A program made the translations under genes and the position numbers. 64,000 nucleotides of DNA from Geodermatophilaceae bacterium URHA0031 (GTDB lineage Bacteria; Actinomycetota; Actinomycetes; Mycobacteriales; Geodermatophilaceae): contig JHVP01000001.1 in the NCBI GenBank assembly GCA_000620205.1, positions 680,808 through 744,807 of the forward strand, read 5' to 3'. The stretch's first letter is position 1. Every line of letters starts with the position of its first letter. This document shows positions 37,810-45,899 of the stretch, in pieces. The notes under the pieces were generated by a model, which saw only the letters and a program-made list of their open reading frames with translations, was not told the origin of the DNA and searched no databases.

Positions 37810-38055
37810 CCGGGCCGGCCTGCTCTTTGGCGTCATGGGCATCGGGTCGACTGCGCTCGCCCTCGGCTCCGCCGCCTTCCCGGCCCGGTTCAGCCTGCGC
37901 GCCCGCTGGCTGGTCTTCGGGGCGCTGTTGCTCGCCGCGGCGGTCCTAAGCCACCGCCCGGTCCGAGCTGACCATCGTCGTCGCGCTCGCGGCGCTCGGC
38001 TGCGGCATCGGCCCGACCCTGGTCAGCCAGTACAGCCTCGCCGTCCAGCCCAGCG
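37807..38055 (+). pseudogene. Degenerate partial copy of the adjacent MFS gene
   Basis: About 249 bases closely match positions ~39008-39255 inside the MFS transporter gene (for example GVMGIGSTALALGSAAFPARFSLRARWLVFGALLLAAAVL). A two-base deletion after the VL codons shifts the frame, and neither end reaches a gene boundary. Confidence 0.85.
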
Positions 38056-38240
38056 AGGGGTGACGGCAGCATCCTCACCAACCGGATCCCCAGCTCCTGC
38101 TCGGCGTCGTGCCGTCGCCGGGTGACTCGGGCTGACGCCCGTCCCGCGGGTTCGGTTACGGTGGTGTTACGTCCTGAAAGTCCGTGTGCAACTACCTGCT
38201 GAGGAAGCAAGGCGGCACGCCTGATCCGCCAGCAGAGGTC

Positions 38241-39497
38241 ATGTTCCACACGCGCCGCAATGCCTTGATCCAGCACGCCGGGCTGTCCTACTTCCCGCTC
38301 GCCTTCATCGCCCGCCTGCCGTTCGCGATGATGACCGTCGGCCTGCTCACGCTCGTCGTCGCCGAACGCGGGTCGGTCGCCTTCGGCGGGCTCAACTCCG
38401 CCGCCGCCGGCATCGGCACCGCCCTCGCCGGCCCGCTCCTCGGCGCCGCGGCCGACCGCCTCAGCCAACGCCGCGTGCTCGTTCCTGTCGGCCTGGTCAA
38501 CGCCGTCCTGCTCGGGGCCTTCGTCCTCGTCGTCAAGAGCGCCACCCCCGACCTCGCCCTGCTCGCGATGTCGGTGCTCATCGGTGCCTCTGCGCCGCAG
38601 ATCGCGCCCATGTCCCGCACCCGCCTGGTCGCCCTCATCAAGCGGAAGATCCGGCCGGGCGATCGTGAGCGGGTCCTCAGCTCGACCATGGCCTACGAGT
38701 CGGCCGCCGACGAGACCGTCTTCATCGTCGGCCCGTTCCTCGTCGGGCTCCTCGCCACCGCCATCGCGCCCTGGCTGGCCATCGCCGGCGCCTCCGCGCT
38801 GACCCTCGTCTTCGTCACCCGCTTCGCCCTGCACCCCACCGGCCGGCTCGACCCCGGGACGCGGAACGACAAGCGCGAGCAGGCCCCCGCTCGGGAGCTC
38901 GCCCGGTTTCCGCTGCTCACCGTGGTCGCCGGCGCGCTCAGCATCGGCCTCTTCTTCGGCGCCACGCTCACCTCGCTCACCGGCTTCCTCGCCGCCGACG
39001 GCGACGGTGACCGGGCCGGCCTGCTCTACGGCGTCATGGGCATCGGGTCGGCCGCCCTCGCCCTCGGCTCCGCCGCCTTCCCGGCCCGATTCAGCCTGCG
39101 CGCCCGCTGGCTGGTCTTCGGGGCGCTGATGCTCGCCGCGGCGGTCCTCTACGCCACCGCCCGGTCCGAGCTGACCATCGTCGTCGCGCTGACAGTCCTT
39201 GGCTGCGGGATCGGCCCCACCCTGGTCAGCCAGTACAGCCTCGCCGCCCAGCTCAGCCCGGCCGGCCGCTCGGCGACCACCATGACGATGCTCGGATCCG
39301 CCGTCGTCGTCGGTCAGGCCGTCTCCTCCGCGGTCACCGGCGCCGTCGTCGACCGGCTCGGTGCCACCACCGCGCTGGCGCTCCCCGCCGTCACCGCCGC
39401 CCTCGTCATCGCCGCCGGCATCGCGCACGTCCTGTCGACGCCGAAGGCCACGACGGCCACTTCCGCCGAGCGCGAGAAGGAGCCGGTCTTCGCCTAA
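38241..39497 (+). CDS. Major facilitator superfamily transporter
   Basis: About 418 aa from ATG 38241 (MFHTRRNALIQHAGLSYFP), with 12 likely membrane helices. The N-half loop motif GPLLGAAADRLSQRRVLVPVG matches the MFS signature between TM2 and TM3. Further helices include LALLAMSVLIGASAPQIAP, FIVGPFLVGLLATAIAPWLA and LLTVVAGALSIGLFFGATL. Substrate unknown; it resembles putative drug/metabolite exporters of actinobacteria. A partial degenerate copy precedes it. Convergent with the cytosine deaminase gene, 21 bases apart. Confidence 0.85.
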   Translation: MFHTRRNALIQHAGLSYFPLAFIARLPFAMMTVGLLTLVVAERGSVAFGGLNSAAAGIGTALAGPLLGAAADRLSQRRVLVPVGLVNAVLLGAFVLVVKSATPDLALLAMSVLIGASAPQIAPMSRTRLVALIKRKIRPGDRERVLSSTMAYESAADETVFIVGPFLVGLLATAIAPWLAIAGASALTLVFVTRFALHPTGRLDPGTRNDKREQAPARELARFPLLTVVAGALSIGLFFGATLTSLTGFLAADGDGDRAGLLYGVMGIGSAALALGSAAFPARFSLRARWLVFGALMLAAAVLYATARSELTIVVALTVLGCGIGPTLVSQYSLAAQLSPAGRSATTMTMLGSAVVVGQAVSSAVTGAVVDRLGATTALALPAVTAALVIAAGIAHVLSTPKATTATSAEREKEPVFA

Positions 39498-39518
39498 TCG
39501 CGGTATGAGGAGGCGAGC

Positions 39519-39971
39519 TCAGGGCTGGCCGATGTCCTCGTTCCACAGGCCACGCTCACGGGCGATGAAGTCCTCCATCAGCGCGATGCACTCGGCGTCG
39601 TCCAGGACGGTGACGTCCACCCCGCGGGCGCGCAGCAGGTCCTCCCCGCCGTAGAAGGTGCGGTTCTCCCCGATCACCACCCGCGGGATCTTGTACAGCA
39701 GGATCGCCCCGGTGCACATGTCGCACGGCGACAGCGTGGTGACCATCGTGGCCCGGGCGTAGACCGACGCGGGCAGCCGGCCGGCGTTCTCCAGGCAGTC
39801 GGTCTCGCCGTGCCGGATGGCGCTTTTGAGCTGCACCCGCCGGTTGTGCCCGACGGCGACCACCTCGCCGTCGACGACGAGCGCGGCACCGATCGGCACA
39901 CCGCCCTCGTCGCGGCCCTTGCGGGCCTCCGCGACGGCGTGGGCGAGCAGGTCAGCGGGCAGGGACGACAA
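39519..39971 (-). CDS. Cytosine deaminase-like protein, FCY1-type
   Basis: 150 aa zinc-dependent nucleobase deaminase. The zinc/catalytic motifs [14 protein letters not shown] (His and Glu) near residue 54 and [13 protein letters not shown] near residue 80 are complete. The sequence tracks yeast FCY1 closely ([18 protein letters not shown], ending WNEDIGQP). It probably converts cytosine to uracil in base salvage, or guards against base analogues; guanine or other bases cannot be excluded. Homodimer expected, cytoplasmic. Confidence 0.88.
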   Translation of the reverse strand: MSSLPADLLAHAVAEARKGRDEGGVPIGAALVVDGEVVAVGHNRRVQLKSAIRHGETDCLENAGRLPASVYARATMVTTLSPCDMCTGAILLYKIPRVVIGENRTFYGGEDLLRARGVDVTVLDDAECIALMEDFIARERGLWNEDIGQP

Positions 39972-40129
39972 AGGAAGACCTCCCAGGGGTCGAGGGCCGG
40001 AGACCTTCTGCAGCTCTGCCGGATGCCGAGCACCATGGTGGCCGACGTGACCGTGCCACGCGCATCAACGGCCCGGACCTGTCGGCACGACTGCTTGCAG
40101 GGTGCGACACAGCCGTGGACGATTGCTCC

Positions 40130-40351
40130 ATGCCCACGCTCTACCTGCGTAACGTCCCCGACGAGGTGATCGAGCGGTTGTCCAGGCTGGCCGAGCAGGA
40201 GCACGCGTCAGTGAGCGCGGTCGCCGTCCGTGAGTTGGCGGATGCCAGCCGCCGGGCGGACAACCCGGTGCTGTTGGCAGCCTTGCCGGACACCGGCATC
40301 GCTGTGGACGACGTGGTCGACGCGGTGGACGGCGGCCGCGCCGACCGGTGA
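40130..40351 (+). CDS. FitA/VapB-type antitoxin
   Basis: 73 aa from ATG 40130 ([23 protein letters not shown]), a ribbon-helix-helix DNA-binding start typical of FitA-like antitoxins, followed by a C-terminal peptide ([23 protein letters not shown]) that would mask the toxin. Its stop overlaps the GTG start of the PIN-domain gene by four bases. Expected to bind its own promoter and neutralise the toxin. Confidence 0.82.
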   Translation: MPTLYLRNVPDEVIERLSRLAEQEHASVSAVAVRELADASRRADNPVLLAALPDTGIAVDDVVDAVDGGRADR

Positions 40352-41121
40352 TCGTCCTCGACGCCTCGGCCGCGGTCGCTGCCCTCCTGCGCGACGGATC
40401 AGCCCGTGCGGCCGTGGCACGCGAGCAGCTCCACGTGCCTCACCTGATCGACGCCGAGGTGGCTCAGACGCTGCGCCGGCTGGTCGCGGCCGGTCGACTC
40501 TCGGCACCCGAGGGCGAGGGTCTGCTGGTCACCTGGGCAACACTGGCCCTCGTACGCCACCCCGCCCATCCGTTGCTGCCCAGGATCTGGGCGCTGCGTG
40601 AGAACGTGTCGGCGTACGACGCCACCTACGTCGTCCTCGCCGAGGCGCTGAGCTGCACACTGCTGACCGCCGACGCCCGCCTCGCGCGTGCCCCCGGGGC
40701 CAGCTGCCAGTCACCGTCGTCCCCAGCTGACGGGGACGATCCACTGAGGACCCGAACCTCGACCGCGCGAGCTGTTCGACAACCAGCGGATCCTCCTCGC
40801 CAGCCCGGTCGGCACCTACTTCCCGCTGCGCCCCGGCAGGTGACCAGCGCGCCCGCAGGCGCCCAGAGCCCGGCAGACCGGACGGACAGGTCACGCGGAG
40901 GTCACGTCACGGACTCGTTACCCCAGGGACACAGTGCGCGCTCAGACGGCCCGTTGAGTGCAGGCCGACAGCGCACCCCGCGCTGCCGCCGCCCTCAGAG
41001 GAGACCCGTTGAGCCCCTCCGCCGTCCGCCGCGCGATCGCCGCTGGCGCCGTCGCCGCCACCGTCCTCTCCCTCGCCGCCTGCGGCTCCGATTCCGCCGA
41101 GGCGTCGGGCAGCGGTGGTGA
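40348..41121 (+). CDS. VapC-type PIN toxin with 3' frameshift
   Basis: The first ~120 residues form a PIN-domain ribonuclease: [14 protein letters not shown] (Asp), [14 protein letters not shown] (Glu), [16 protein letters not shown] (Asp) and [13 protein letters not shown] (Asp). Normal VapC proteins end about ten residues later. Here the frame runs into 130 arginine/proline-rich residues of nonsense overlapping the next gene, while the neighbouring frame reads VTVVPS and a TGA at 40728-40730. A one-base deletion near 40700 explains both. Could be a real mutation or a base error; the catalytic domain is intact. Coupled to the antitoxin by a 4-base overlap. Confidence 0.8.
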   Translation: MIVLDASAAVAALLRDGSARAAVAREQLHVPHLIDAEVAQTLRRLVAAGRLSAPEGEGLLVTWATLALVRHPAHPLLPRIWALRENVSAYDATYVVLAEALSCTLLTADARLARAPGASCQSPSSPADGDDPLRTRTSTARAVRQPADPPRQPGRHLLPAAPRQVTSAPAGAQSPADRTDRSRGGHVTDSLPQGHSARSDGPLSAGRQRTPRCRRPQRRPVEPLRRPPRDRRWRRRRHRPLPRRLRLRFRRGVGQRW

Positions 41122-41977
41122 GACGCAGACGGTCACCGTCGGCACGCTGCGCGGCCAGCCGCACTTCTACGCGCCGTTCCTCTACGAGGACCACGCCGTG
41201 GACGGCGTCGAGTTCGAGGTCGTCACCCTGGACAGCACCCCGGCGCTCACCGACGCGGTCTCCTCCGGCACCGTCGACTTCGCGATCACCGGCATCACCG
41301 CGACCATCTCCGGCATCTCGCAGGACCGCGACCTGCGGATCGTCGCCTCGGCCGCGGACGGCGGCTCCGGCTTCATCGGCGGCGACGACATCCAGAGCGT
41401 CGCCGACCTGGCCGGCAAGAAGGTCGGCTACATCCAGGGCAGCGCGCCCGAGGTGGCGATGCGGCTCATCCTGGCCGAGAACGACGTCGACCCGAGCAGC
41501 CTCGAGCTGGTCGCCGTTCCGCCGCCGGAGATGGCCTCGGCGTTCAACAGCGGCTCGGTCGACGCGTTCTTCGGCACCGAGATCGCCGTCTCCCTCGCCA
41601 CCGCCGCCGGCGGCCACGCGATCACCGACCCGTACGACACCCCGATCGGCAAGGTCAACATCGGCCTGGTCACAACCGGGTCGATGGTCGAGGACGACCC
41701 GGAGCTGGTGCAGAAGGTCGTCGACACGCACGCCGCGACCACCGAGTACATGACCGACAACATCGACGAGTGGCTCCCGGAGATGGTCAAGGAGTTCGGC
41801 GGTGACCAGGCCGTCCTGGAGTCGGCGCTGGAGAACTTCTGGCTGCGCGCCGACCTGAGCGAGGAGTACCAGGGCCAGGTCGAGGCGCTCGCCGGCGCGA
41901 TGGTCGACCTCGGGCTGATCGAGACCGCCCCCACCGCGGACGAGCTCATCGACGCGTCCTTCGCCCCCGAGTCCTGA
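41009..41977 (+). CDS. ABC transporter substrate-binding lipoprotein (SsuA/TauA-like)
   Basis: About 322 aa from TTG 41009, behind GAGGAGACC; longer in-frame starts overlap the VapC readthrough. A lipoprotein signal ends in LSLAACGS. The rest is a periplasmic-binding fold of the NMT1/THI5, SsuA/TauA type: FYAPFLYEDHAVDGVEFEVVT, ALTDAVSSGTVDFAITGITAT, GKKVGYIQGSAPEVAMRL and SVDAFFGTEIAVSLAT. It would capture a small anionic or heterocyclic ligand at the cell surface for the following permease and ATPase. A stem-loop follows its stop. Confidence 0.88.
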   Translation: MSPSAVRRAIAAGAVAATVLSLAACGSDSAEASGSGGETQTVTVGTLRGQPHFYAPFLYEDHAVDGVEFEVVTLDSTPALTDAVSSGTVDFAITGITATISGISQDRDLRIVASAADGGSGFIGGDDIQSVADLAGKKVGYIQGSAPEVAMRLILAENDVDPSSLELVAVPPPEMASAFNSGSVDAFFGTEIAVSLATAAGGHAITDPYDTPIGKVNIGLVTTGSMVEDDPELVQKVVDTHAATTEYMTDNIDEWLPEMVKEFGGDQAVLESALENFWLRADLSEEYQGQVEALAGAMVDLGLIETAPTADELIDASFAPES

Positions 41978-41985
41978 TCTCCACG

Positions 41986-42013
41986 AGGGGCGCCGGCACG
42001 CGCCGGCGCCCCT
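41986..42013 (+). terminator. Intra-operon hairpin after the binding-protein gene
   Basis: AGGGGCGCCGGC and GCCGGCGCCCCT, 12-base perfect arms with an ACGC loop, 8 bases after the lipoprotein stop and 21 before the permease start. Such loops commonly raise binding-protein mRNA relative to permease mRNA. Confidence 0.65.
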
Positions 42014-42034
42014 CACCCCCGGGAGGAACGCCCC

Positions 42035-42901
42035 ATGACCACCGCCACCGTCCCCGTCGAGGCCGCGGCCCCCACCGCCACCGCGCCACCGGACCGCCGA
42101 CGGCGCGGCCGACTGCGCACCGTCCTGCTCGGCCTCCCCGTCCCGCTGCTGTTCCTGCTGCTGTGGCACGTCGGCCGGGAGAACGCCTGGGAGCTGCCCT
42201 TCGGCATCCGGATGGGCTTCCTGCCCTACCCCGCCGACGTCGCCCGCGGGCTGGCCAACTACGCGGTCGGCACCCGGGACGACGCCTTCAGCAGCCTGCT
42301 CTGGGAGGACCTGCCGGCCAGCGCGCTTCGGGTGCTCTCCGGCTTCGCGCTCGCCACGGTGGTCGCCGTCCCCCTCGGTGTGCTGATGGGCCGGTTCACC
42401 ACCGCGCACGCCCTGTTCGACCCGATGATCAACCTGTTCCGGCCCATCCCGGCGACGGCCTGGGTGCCGCTGGTCGCGCTGCTCATCGGCTACGGCGACC
42501 AGGCCTCGATCTTCCTGATCACGCTGTCCGCCTTCTTCCCGATCGTGCTCGGCACCATCAGCGGCGCCCGGCAGGTGCCCGAGCGGCTGCTGGAGGCCGC
42601 CCGGATGCTCGGCACCTCCGGCGTCGGCACGCTGCTGCGGGTGGTGCTCCCGGCCGCGGCGCCGGCCATCGTCAACGGCATGCGGGTCGGCCTGGGCCTG
42701 TCCTGGGTGATCCTCGTGCTGAGCGAGACCACCGGCGTCCCGACCGGCCTGGGCTCGACGATCTTCCTGGCCCGCGACGTCGTCCAGACCGACCAGATCG
42801 TCGTCGGGATGATCTGCATCGCCGTCGCCGGGTTCCTCTCCGACCGGCTGCTGATGCTGGTCTTCCGTGTCCTGTTCCGCGACCGCCCGCTGATCAAGTA
42901 G
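42035..42901 (+). CDS. ABC transporter permease (SsuC/TauC-like)
   Basis: 288 aa with about six membrane helices, starting ATG 42035 (MTTATVPVEAAAPTATAPP). Typical features include VLSGFALATVVAVPLGVLMGRF, PIPATAWVPLVALLIGYG and the cytoplasmic coupling loop EAARMLGTSGVGTLLRVVLPAAAPAIVNGMRVGL, which docks the ATPase. Member of the nitrate/sulfonate/taurine permease family. Sits between the substrate-binding and ATPase genes. Confidence 0.9.
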   Translation: MTTATVPVEAAAPTATAPPDRRRRGRLRTVLLGLPVPLLFLLLWHVGRENAWELPFGIRMGFLPYPADVARGLANYAVGTRDDAFSSLLWEDLPASALRVLSGFALATVVAVPLGVLMGRFTTAHALFDPMINLFRPIPATAWVPLVALLIGYGDQASIFLITLSAFFPIVLGTISGARQVPERLLEAARMLGTSGVGTLLRVVLPAAAPAIVNGMRVGLGLSWVILVLSETTGVPTGLGSTIFLARDVVQTDQIVVGMICIAVAGFLSDRLLMLVFRVLFRDRPLIK

Positions 42902-42910
42902 GAGCCGACC

Positions 42911-43696
42911 ATGGAACACCTCAGTGCGGGCCGCACGGCCGACGTCCGGATCGCCGGGCTGACCAAGACCTACGCCGGCGCGGTCACCGCGATGGCCGAC
43001 GTCGACCTGACCATCACCTCGGGCGAGTTCGTCGCTGTGGTCGGCGCCAGCGGCTGCGGCAAGAGCACGCTGCTGCGCATCCTGGCCGGCTTCGAGCGGC
43101 CCTCCGCCGGCGTCGTCGAGGTGGGCGGGACGCCGGTCACCGGGCCCGGCCCCGACCGCGGCGTCGTCTTCCAGGACTACGGGTTGTTCCCGTGGCTGTC
43201 GGTGCGGGAGAACGTCGCGTACGGCCCGGCCCGGAAGAAGCTGCCCCAGGCCGAGGTCGCGGCGGTCACCGACCGGTTCATCGCCGCGGTCGGGCTGACC
43301 CGGTTCGCCGCGAAGTACCCCTCGCAGCTGTCCGGCGGGATGCAGCAGCGGGTGGCGATCGCCCGGGTTCTGGCGAACGACCCGTCGCTGCTGCTGATGG
43401 ACGAGCCGTTCGGTGCGCTGGACGCGCTCACCCGCTTCGACCTGCAGGCCGAGCTCAAGCGCATCCACGTCGAGACCCGGACGACGGTCGTGTTCGTGAC
43501 GCACTCGATCGAGGAGGCGGTCTTCCTGGCCGACCGGGTGGTGGTGATGACCGGCGGCGCCTCGCACGGCGTGCCCGGCCACATCAGCCGCATCGTGCCG
43601 GTCGACCTCGCCGACCGGGACGTCACCGCGCCGGCGTTCAACGCGGTCAAGCGGGAGATCGCCGAGCTCGTGCACGCGGTGCCCAAACCGGTCTGA
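42911..43696 (+). CDS. ABC transporter ATP-binding subunit (SsuB/TauB-like)
   Basis: 261 aa with full ABC motifs: Walker A GASGCGKSTLLRILAGF, Q-loop FQDYGLFPWLS, signature LSGGMQQRVAIARVLA, Walker B LLLMDEPFGALDALTR and H-loop VTHSIEEAVFLADRV. Matches the SsuB/TauB/NrtD family. Starts nine bases after the permease stop. The final codons PKPV and stop are followed by a hairpin (43704-43736). A stranded echo of this gene end, joined to a piece of the binding-protein gene, occurs near 47.1 kb. Confidence 0.92.
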   Translation: MEHLSAGRTADVRIAGLTKTYAGAVTAMADVDLTITSGEFVAVVGASGCGKSTLLRILAGFERPSAGVVEVGGTPVTGPGPDRGVVFQDYGLFPWLSVRENVAYGPARKKLPQAEVAAVTDRFIAAVGLTRFAAKYPSQLSGGMQQRVAIARVLANDPSLLLMDEPFGALDALTRFDLQAELKRIHVETRTTVVFVTHSIEEAVFLADRVVVMTGGASHGVPGHISRIVPVDLADRDVTAPAFNAVKREIAELVHAVPKPV

Positions 43697-43703
43697 CGGC
43701 GTC

Positions 43704-43736
43704 GGTTCGGCATCCGGGACCAGCTTGAGCCGAACC
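43704..43736 (+). terminator. Candidate ABC-operon terminator
   Basis: GGTTCGGC and GCCGAACC arms (8 bp) with a 17-base loop, eight bases after the ATPase stop. No U tract. Confidence 0.45.
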
Positions 43737-43848
43737 CGGGCGCGGACCTCGACGAAGCACAGGACGAGTTTCGGCACTAGTGCAGCACGGAATGGTGCCG
43801 ATGGCCGCTTAGCGTTTTCCCCGCACAGCGATCTCACGGGGGAATCTC

Positions 43849-44289
43849 TTGAAGCGTCACATCAGCATTGCGCTCGTCCTGGCTGCCGGCCTGCCGCTCC
43901 TCGCCGCCTGCGGCGGTGGGGACGACGCCGTCGCCAGCCCGGCGACCGTCACCGTCACGAGCCAGGCCCCGGCTCCCGCACCTGCCCCGGCCACGGTGGC
44001 TCCGACGACGTCCGCGCAGGCGCCGGTCGCGGCTGTCTCCACGCCCACCGGGGTCGACTTTCCGATGCCCGACATGACCGGGCAGGTCCTGCAGGACGCC
44101 CAGGACGCGATGCAGGACCTCGGGGTCATGTTCAGCACGTCGCACGACGCGTTGGGCAGCAGGATGCAGGTCCTGGACCGGGACTGGCAGGTGTGCGACC
44201 AGAACGTCCCGGCCGGCCAGCAGGTCACCGGCAACGTCGAGGGACAGATCGACTTCGGGGTCGTCAAGCTGTCCGAGAGCTGCCCCTGA
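43849..44289 (+). CDS. Lipoprotein with PASTA-like domain
   Basis: 146 aa from TTG 43849, preceded by GGGGGAA. Lipoprotein signal peptide ends in LPLLAACGGG. After a proline/alanine/threonine linker is one PASTA-like module (FPMPDMTGQVLQDAQDAMQDLGVMF, then VCDQNVPAGQQVTGNVEGQIDFGVVKL). Such domains bind cell-wall muropeptides or serve as extracellular folds. Two cysteines near the C-terminus may pair. Surface-anchored; role unknown. Confidence 0.75.
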   Translation: MKRHISIALVLAAGLPLLAACGGGDDAVASPATVTVTSQAPAPAPAPATVAPTTSAQAPVAAVSTPTGVDFPMPDMTGQVLQDAQDAMQDLGVMFSTSHDALGSRMQVLDRDWQVCDQNVPAGQQVTGNVEGQIDFGVVKLSESCP

Positions 44290-44361
44290 CGTCCTCGCCA
44301 GCCCGCCCTGGCCTGTGGACAACGGCAGCGCGCAGCAGCCGACCTCTGCCACGGTCGGGGC

Positions 44362-44814
44362 ATGACGACCGCGTACCCCACCCCGACCATCCCGGTGACC
44401 GACGACGTCGAGCTCACCCAGCGGTGGGCCGACCTGCTGACGCCCGGCCGCCCCTCCGGCCGCACGCTGTGGCTGGCCTGGCTGCGCGCCGACGGCACCA
44501 TGGTGCCCACACTGGTCCCGATCGACGAGCTGCCCGAACGCGGGACGCTGACCATCGTCAGCGGGCTGCTGGCCCTGCACGACGCCGTCGCCGAGTCCGA
44601 GCGCTGCGACCCCGACGAGCTGCACCTCACCCTGACCCTGGAACGCCCCGGACAGCTGGGCGAGGACCCGACCGAGACGGACGAGGAGTGGTTGGACCTC
44701 CTCGACGGAGGGGTGACGCCGATGCTGGACCAGGGCTGCAGCTTCCACGTCTTCGACGGCCGGTCGGTGCAGCAGCTGATCTCCCGACCCCTCTGGCCGC
44801 AGCGGCACGGGTGA
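44362..44814 (+). CDS. Protein of unknown function
   Basis: 150 aa from ATG 44362. Sequence blocks TLWLAWLRADGTMVPTLVPIDELPERGTLTIVSGLLALHDAV and LHLTLTLERPG look like a small alpha/beta domain of the type widespread in actinobacteria. No motifs, no membrane helix. Convergent with the LLM fragment whose end adjoins its stop. Confidence 0.65.
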   Translation: MTTAYPTPTIPVTDDVELTQRWADLLTPGRPSGRTLWLAWLRADGTMVPTLVPIDELPERGTLTIVSGLLALHDAVAESERCDPDELHLTLTLERPGQLGEDPTETDEEWLDLLDGGVTPMLDQGCSFHVFDGRSVQQLISRPLWPQRHG

Positions 44815-45051
44815 TCAGGCGGTCGGTGACCAGCCGAGCGCGGGGCCGAGGTGCTGGGCCATGTCGGTGAGGATCTGCACGTAGTCCTCGTGCTCGAAGC
44901 TGAACGGCAGCGCGAACACCACCTCGCTCACTTCCCGGAAGCCGGCGTGCGCGTACTGCTGCTCGGCGATCTGCTCCGACGTCCCGATCAGGTCGACGGC
45001 GAACATCATCCGAGCCGGCCCCTGCGGCGCCTTCGTCCGCGCCGTCCGCAC
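44815..45051 (-). pseudogene. LLM oxidoreductase C-terminal fragment (copy 2)
   Basis: 78 codons on the minus strand match the last 77 residues of the intact LLM enzyme at 50404-51417: APQGPARMMFAVDLIGTSEQIAEQQYAHAGFREVSEVV and LTDMAQHLGPALGW. The N-terminal three quarters is missing. Its end is the true gene end, so only the 5' part was lost. Confidence 0.85.
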
Positions 45052-45202
45052 GCGCCGCGCAGTTGGCCCACTGCTCTGCCGACACCTGGCCAGTGGGAGT
45101 GATCAGTGCCTTGAGCCCGGCCGTCACCAGCGCGTCTGCTTGCTCGACAACGATCTGCAGACGCGCCGAGCGGAGCTGTTCCGCAGCCGGTGGAAGGACC
45201 TC
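45052..45202 (-). other. Possible remnant of an unidentified coding sequence
   Basis: The minus strand reads EVLPPAAEQLRSARLQIVVE followed by QADALVTAGLKALITPTGQV and SAEQWANC, a plausible helical protein segment without start or stop of its own. It abuts the LLM fragment. The remaining bases up to 45362 hold no gene but presumably the promoter of the selenoprotein operon. Confidence 0.35.
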
Positions 45203-45362
45203 GCAGCCATCCCGGTGGCGCTCCTCGCGTCCGCAGGCTCGACCACCGCGCTGACGCTCCCCGCCGTCCCCGGGTGGGTTCTTCCGCCCCACGGGACGAA
45301 GGCGTGTGCTGCCGCACGCCGACGCATAGCGTGATGGGCACCACTGCGACCGAGGAGCAGAC

Positions 45363-45899
45363 ATGCCCGTGGGCTTCGAGATGCTGGACCCGACCGTGCA
45401 GGCCGAGGGTGCGGCGGTGCTGCTCGCCGACCGGCCCGCCGACCTGCGCGGCAAGCGCCTGGTGCTGATGGACAACGGCAAGCACAACGCCCGCGAGCTG
45501 CTGGAGGCGGTCTTCGCGATCGTCGAGCCGGAGCTGGCGCCGTCCTCGGTGACCTGGAAGACGGTGCCCGCCACCTGGCCGGCGGACGAGGCGGTGCTCG
45601 ACGAGATCGCCGAGGACTGCGACTTGGTCCTCGAAGCGGTCGGTGATTAGGGCAGCTGCAGCGCGGCCAGTGTGGCCGACGTCATCCTGATGGAGAAGCG
45701 CGGAGTCCCGTCGGCAGCCATCTGCACCGACGCACTGAAGATGAGCGCCGACGCCATGGCGGTCATCCAGGGCGCACCGGACTACCGGTACGCCGTCGTC
45801 CCCCACCCGGTGAGCAGCCTGGACGCCGACGGCATCGCTGCGGTCGCCAAGCTGGCTGCACCCCAGGTGCTGGCAATCCTGCGCGGAGAGGCCTTGTGA
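45363..45899 (+). CDS. UGSC-family selenoprotein, Sec encoded by UAG
   Basis: 178 aa if the in-frame TAG at 45648-45650 is read as selenocysteine (residue 96). The frame is the same before and after: VLEAVGD, then TAG, then GSCSAASVADVILMEKRGVPSA. TAG-GGC-AGC-TGC spells exactly Sec-Gly-Ser-Cys, the motif that names the UGSC family, where TGA or Cys normally stands. Family-typical blocks lie on both sides (RGKRLVLMDNGKHNARELLEA; YRYAVVPHPVSSLDADGIAA). ATG 45363 follows GAGGAG. A bacterial SECIS-like hairpin lies just downstream. UAG-programmed Sec is known for Geodermatophilus and Blastococcus. Its stop overlaps the GTG of the next gene (GTGA). A redox role through Sec96 and Cys99 is likely; substrate unknown. 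Confidence 0.88.
45664..45678 (+). promoter_or_regulatory. Candidate bacterial SECIS element
   Basis: CGGCCA-GTG-TGGCCG folds as a 6-bp stem with a 3-base apical loop starting with G. The loop begins 20 bases after the UAG codon. Both the spacing (about 16-37 bases) and a G in the first loop positions match the general bacterial SECIS model. It lies inside the coding sequence, as bacterial SECIS elements do. Confidence 0.6.

Noticed and set aside
40754..40842. Short frame reading [24 protein letters not shown] before a stop
   Set aside because: Looks like a decayed gene end but cannot be identified and is too short to annotate.
40907..43837. 976-aa minus-strand ORF across the ABC transporter operon
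   Set aside because: Acidic/arginine-rich shadow of three well-defined plus-strand genes.
45363..45650. Two separate hypothetical genes split at the TAG
   Set aside because: The same frame continues directly after TAG, the motif U-G-S-C is exact and a SECIS-like hairpin follows.
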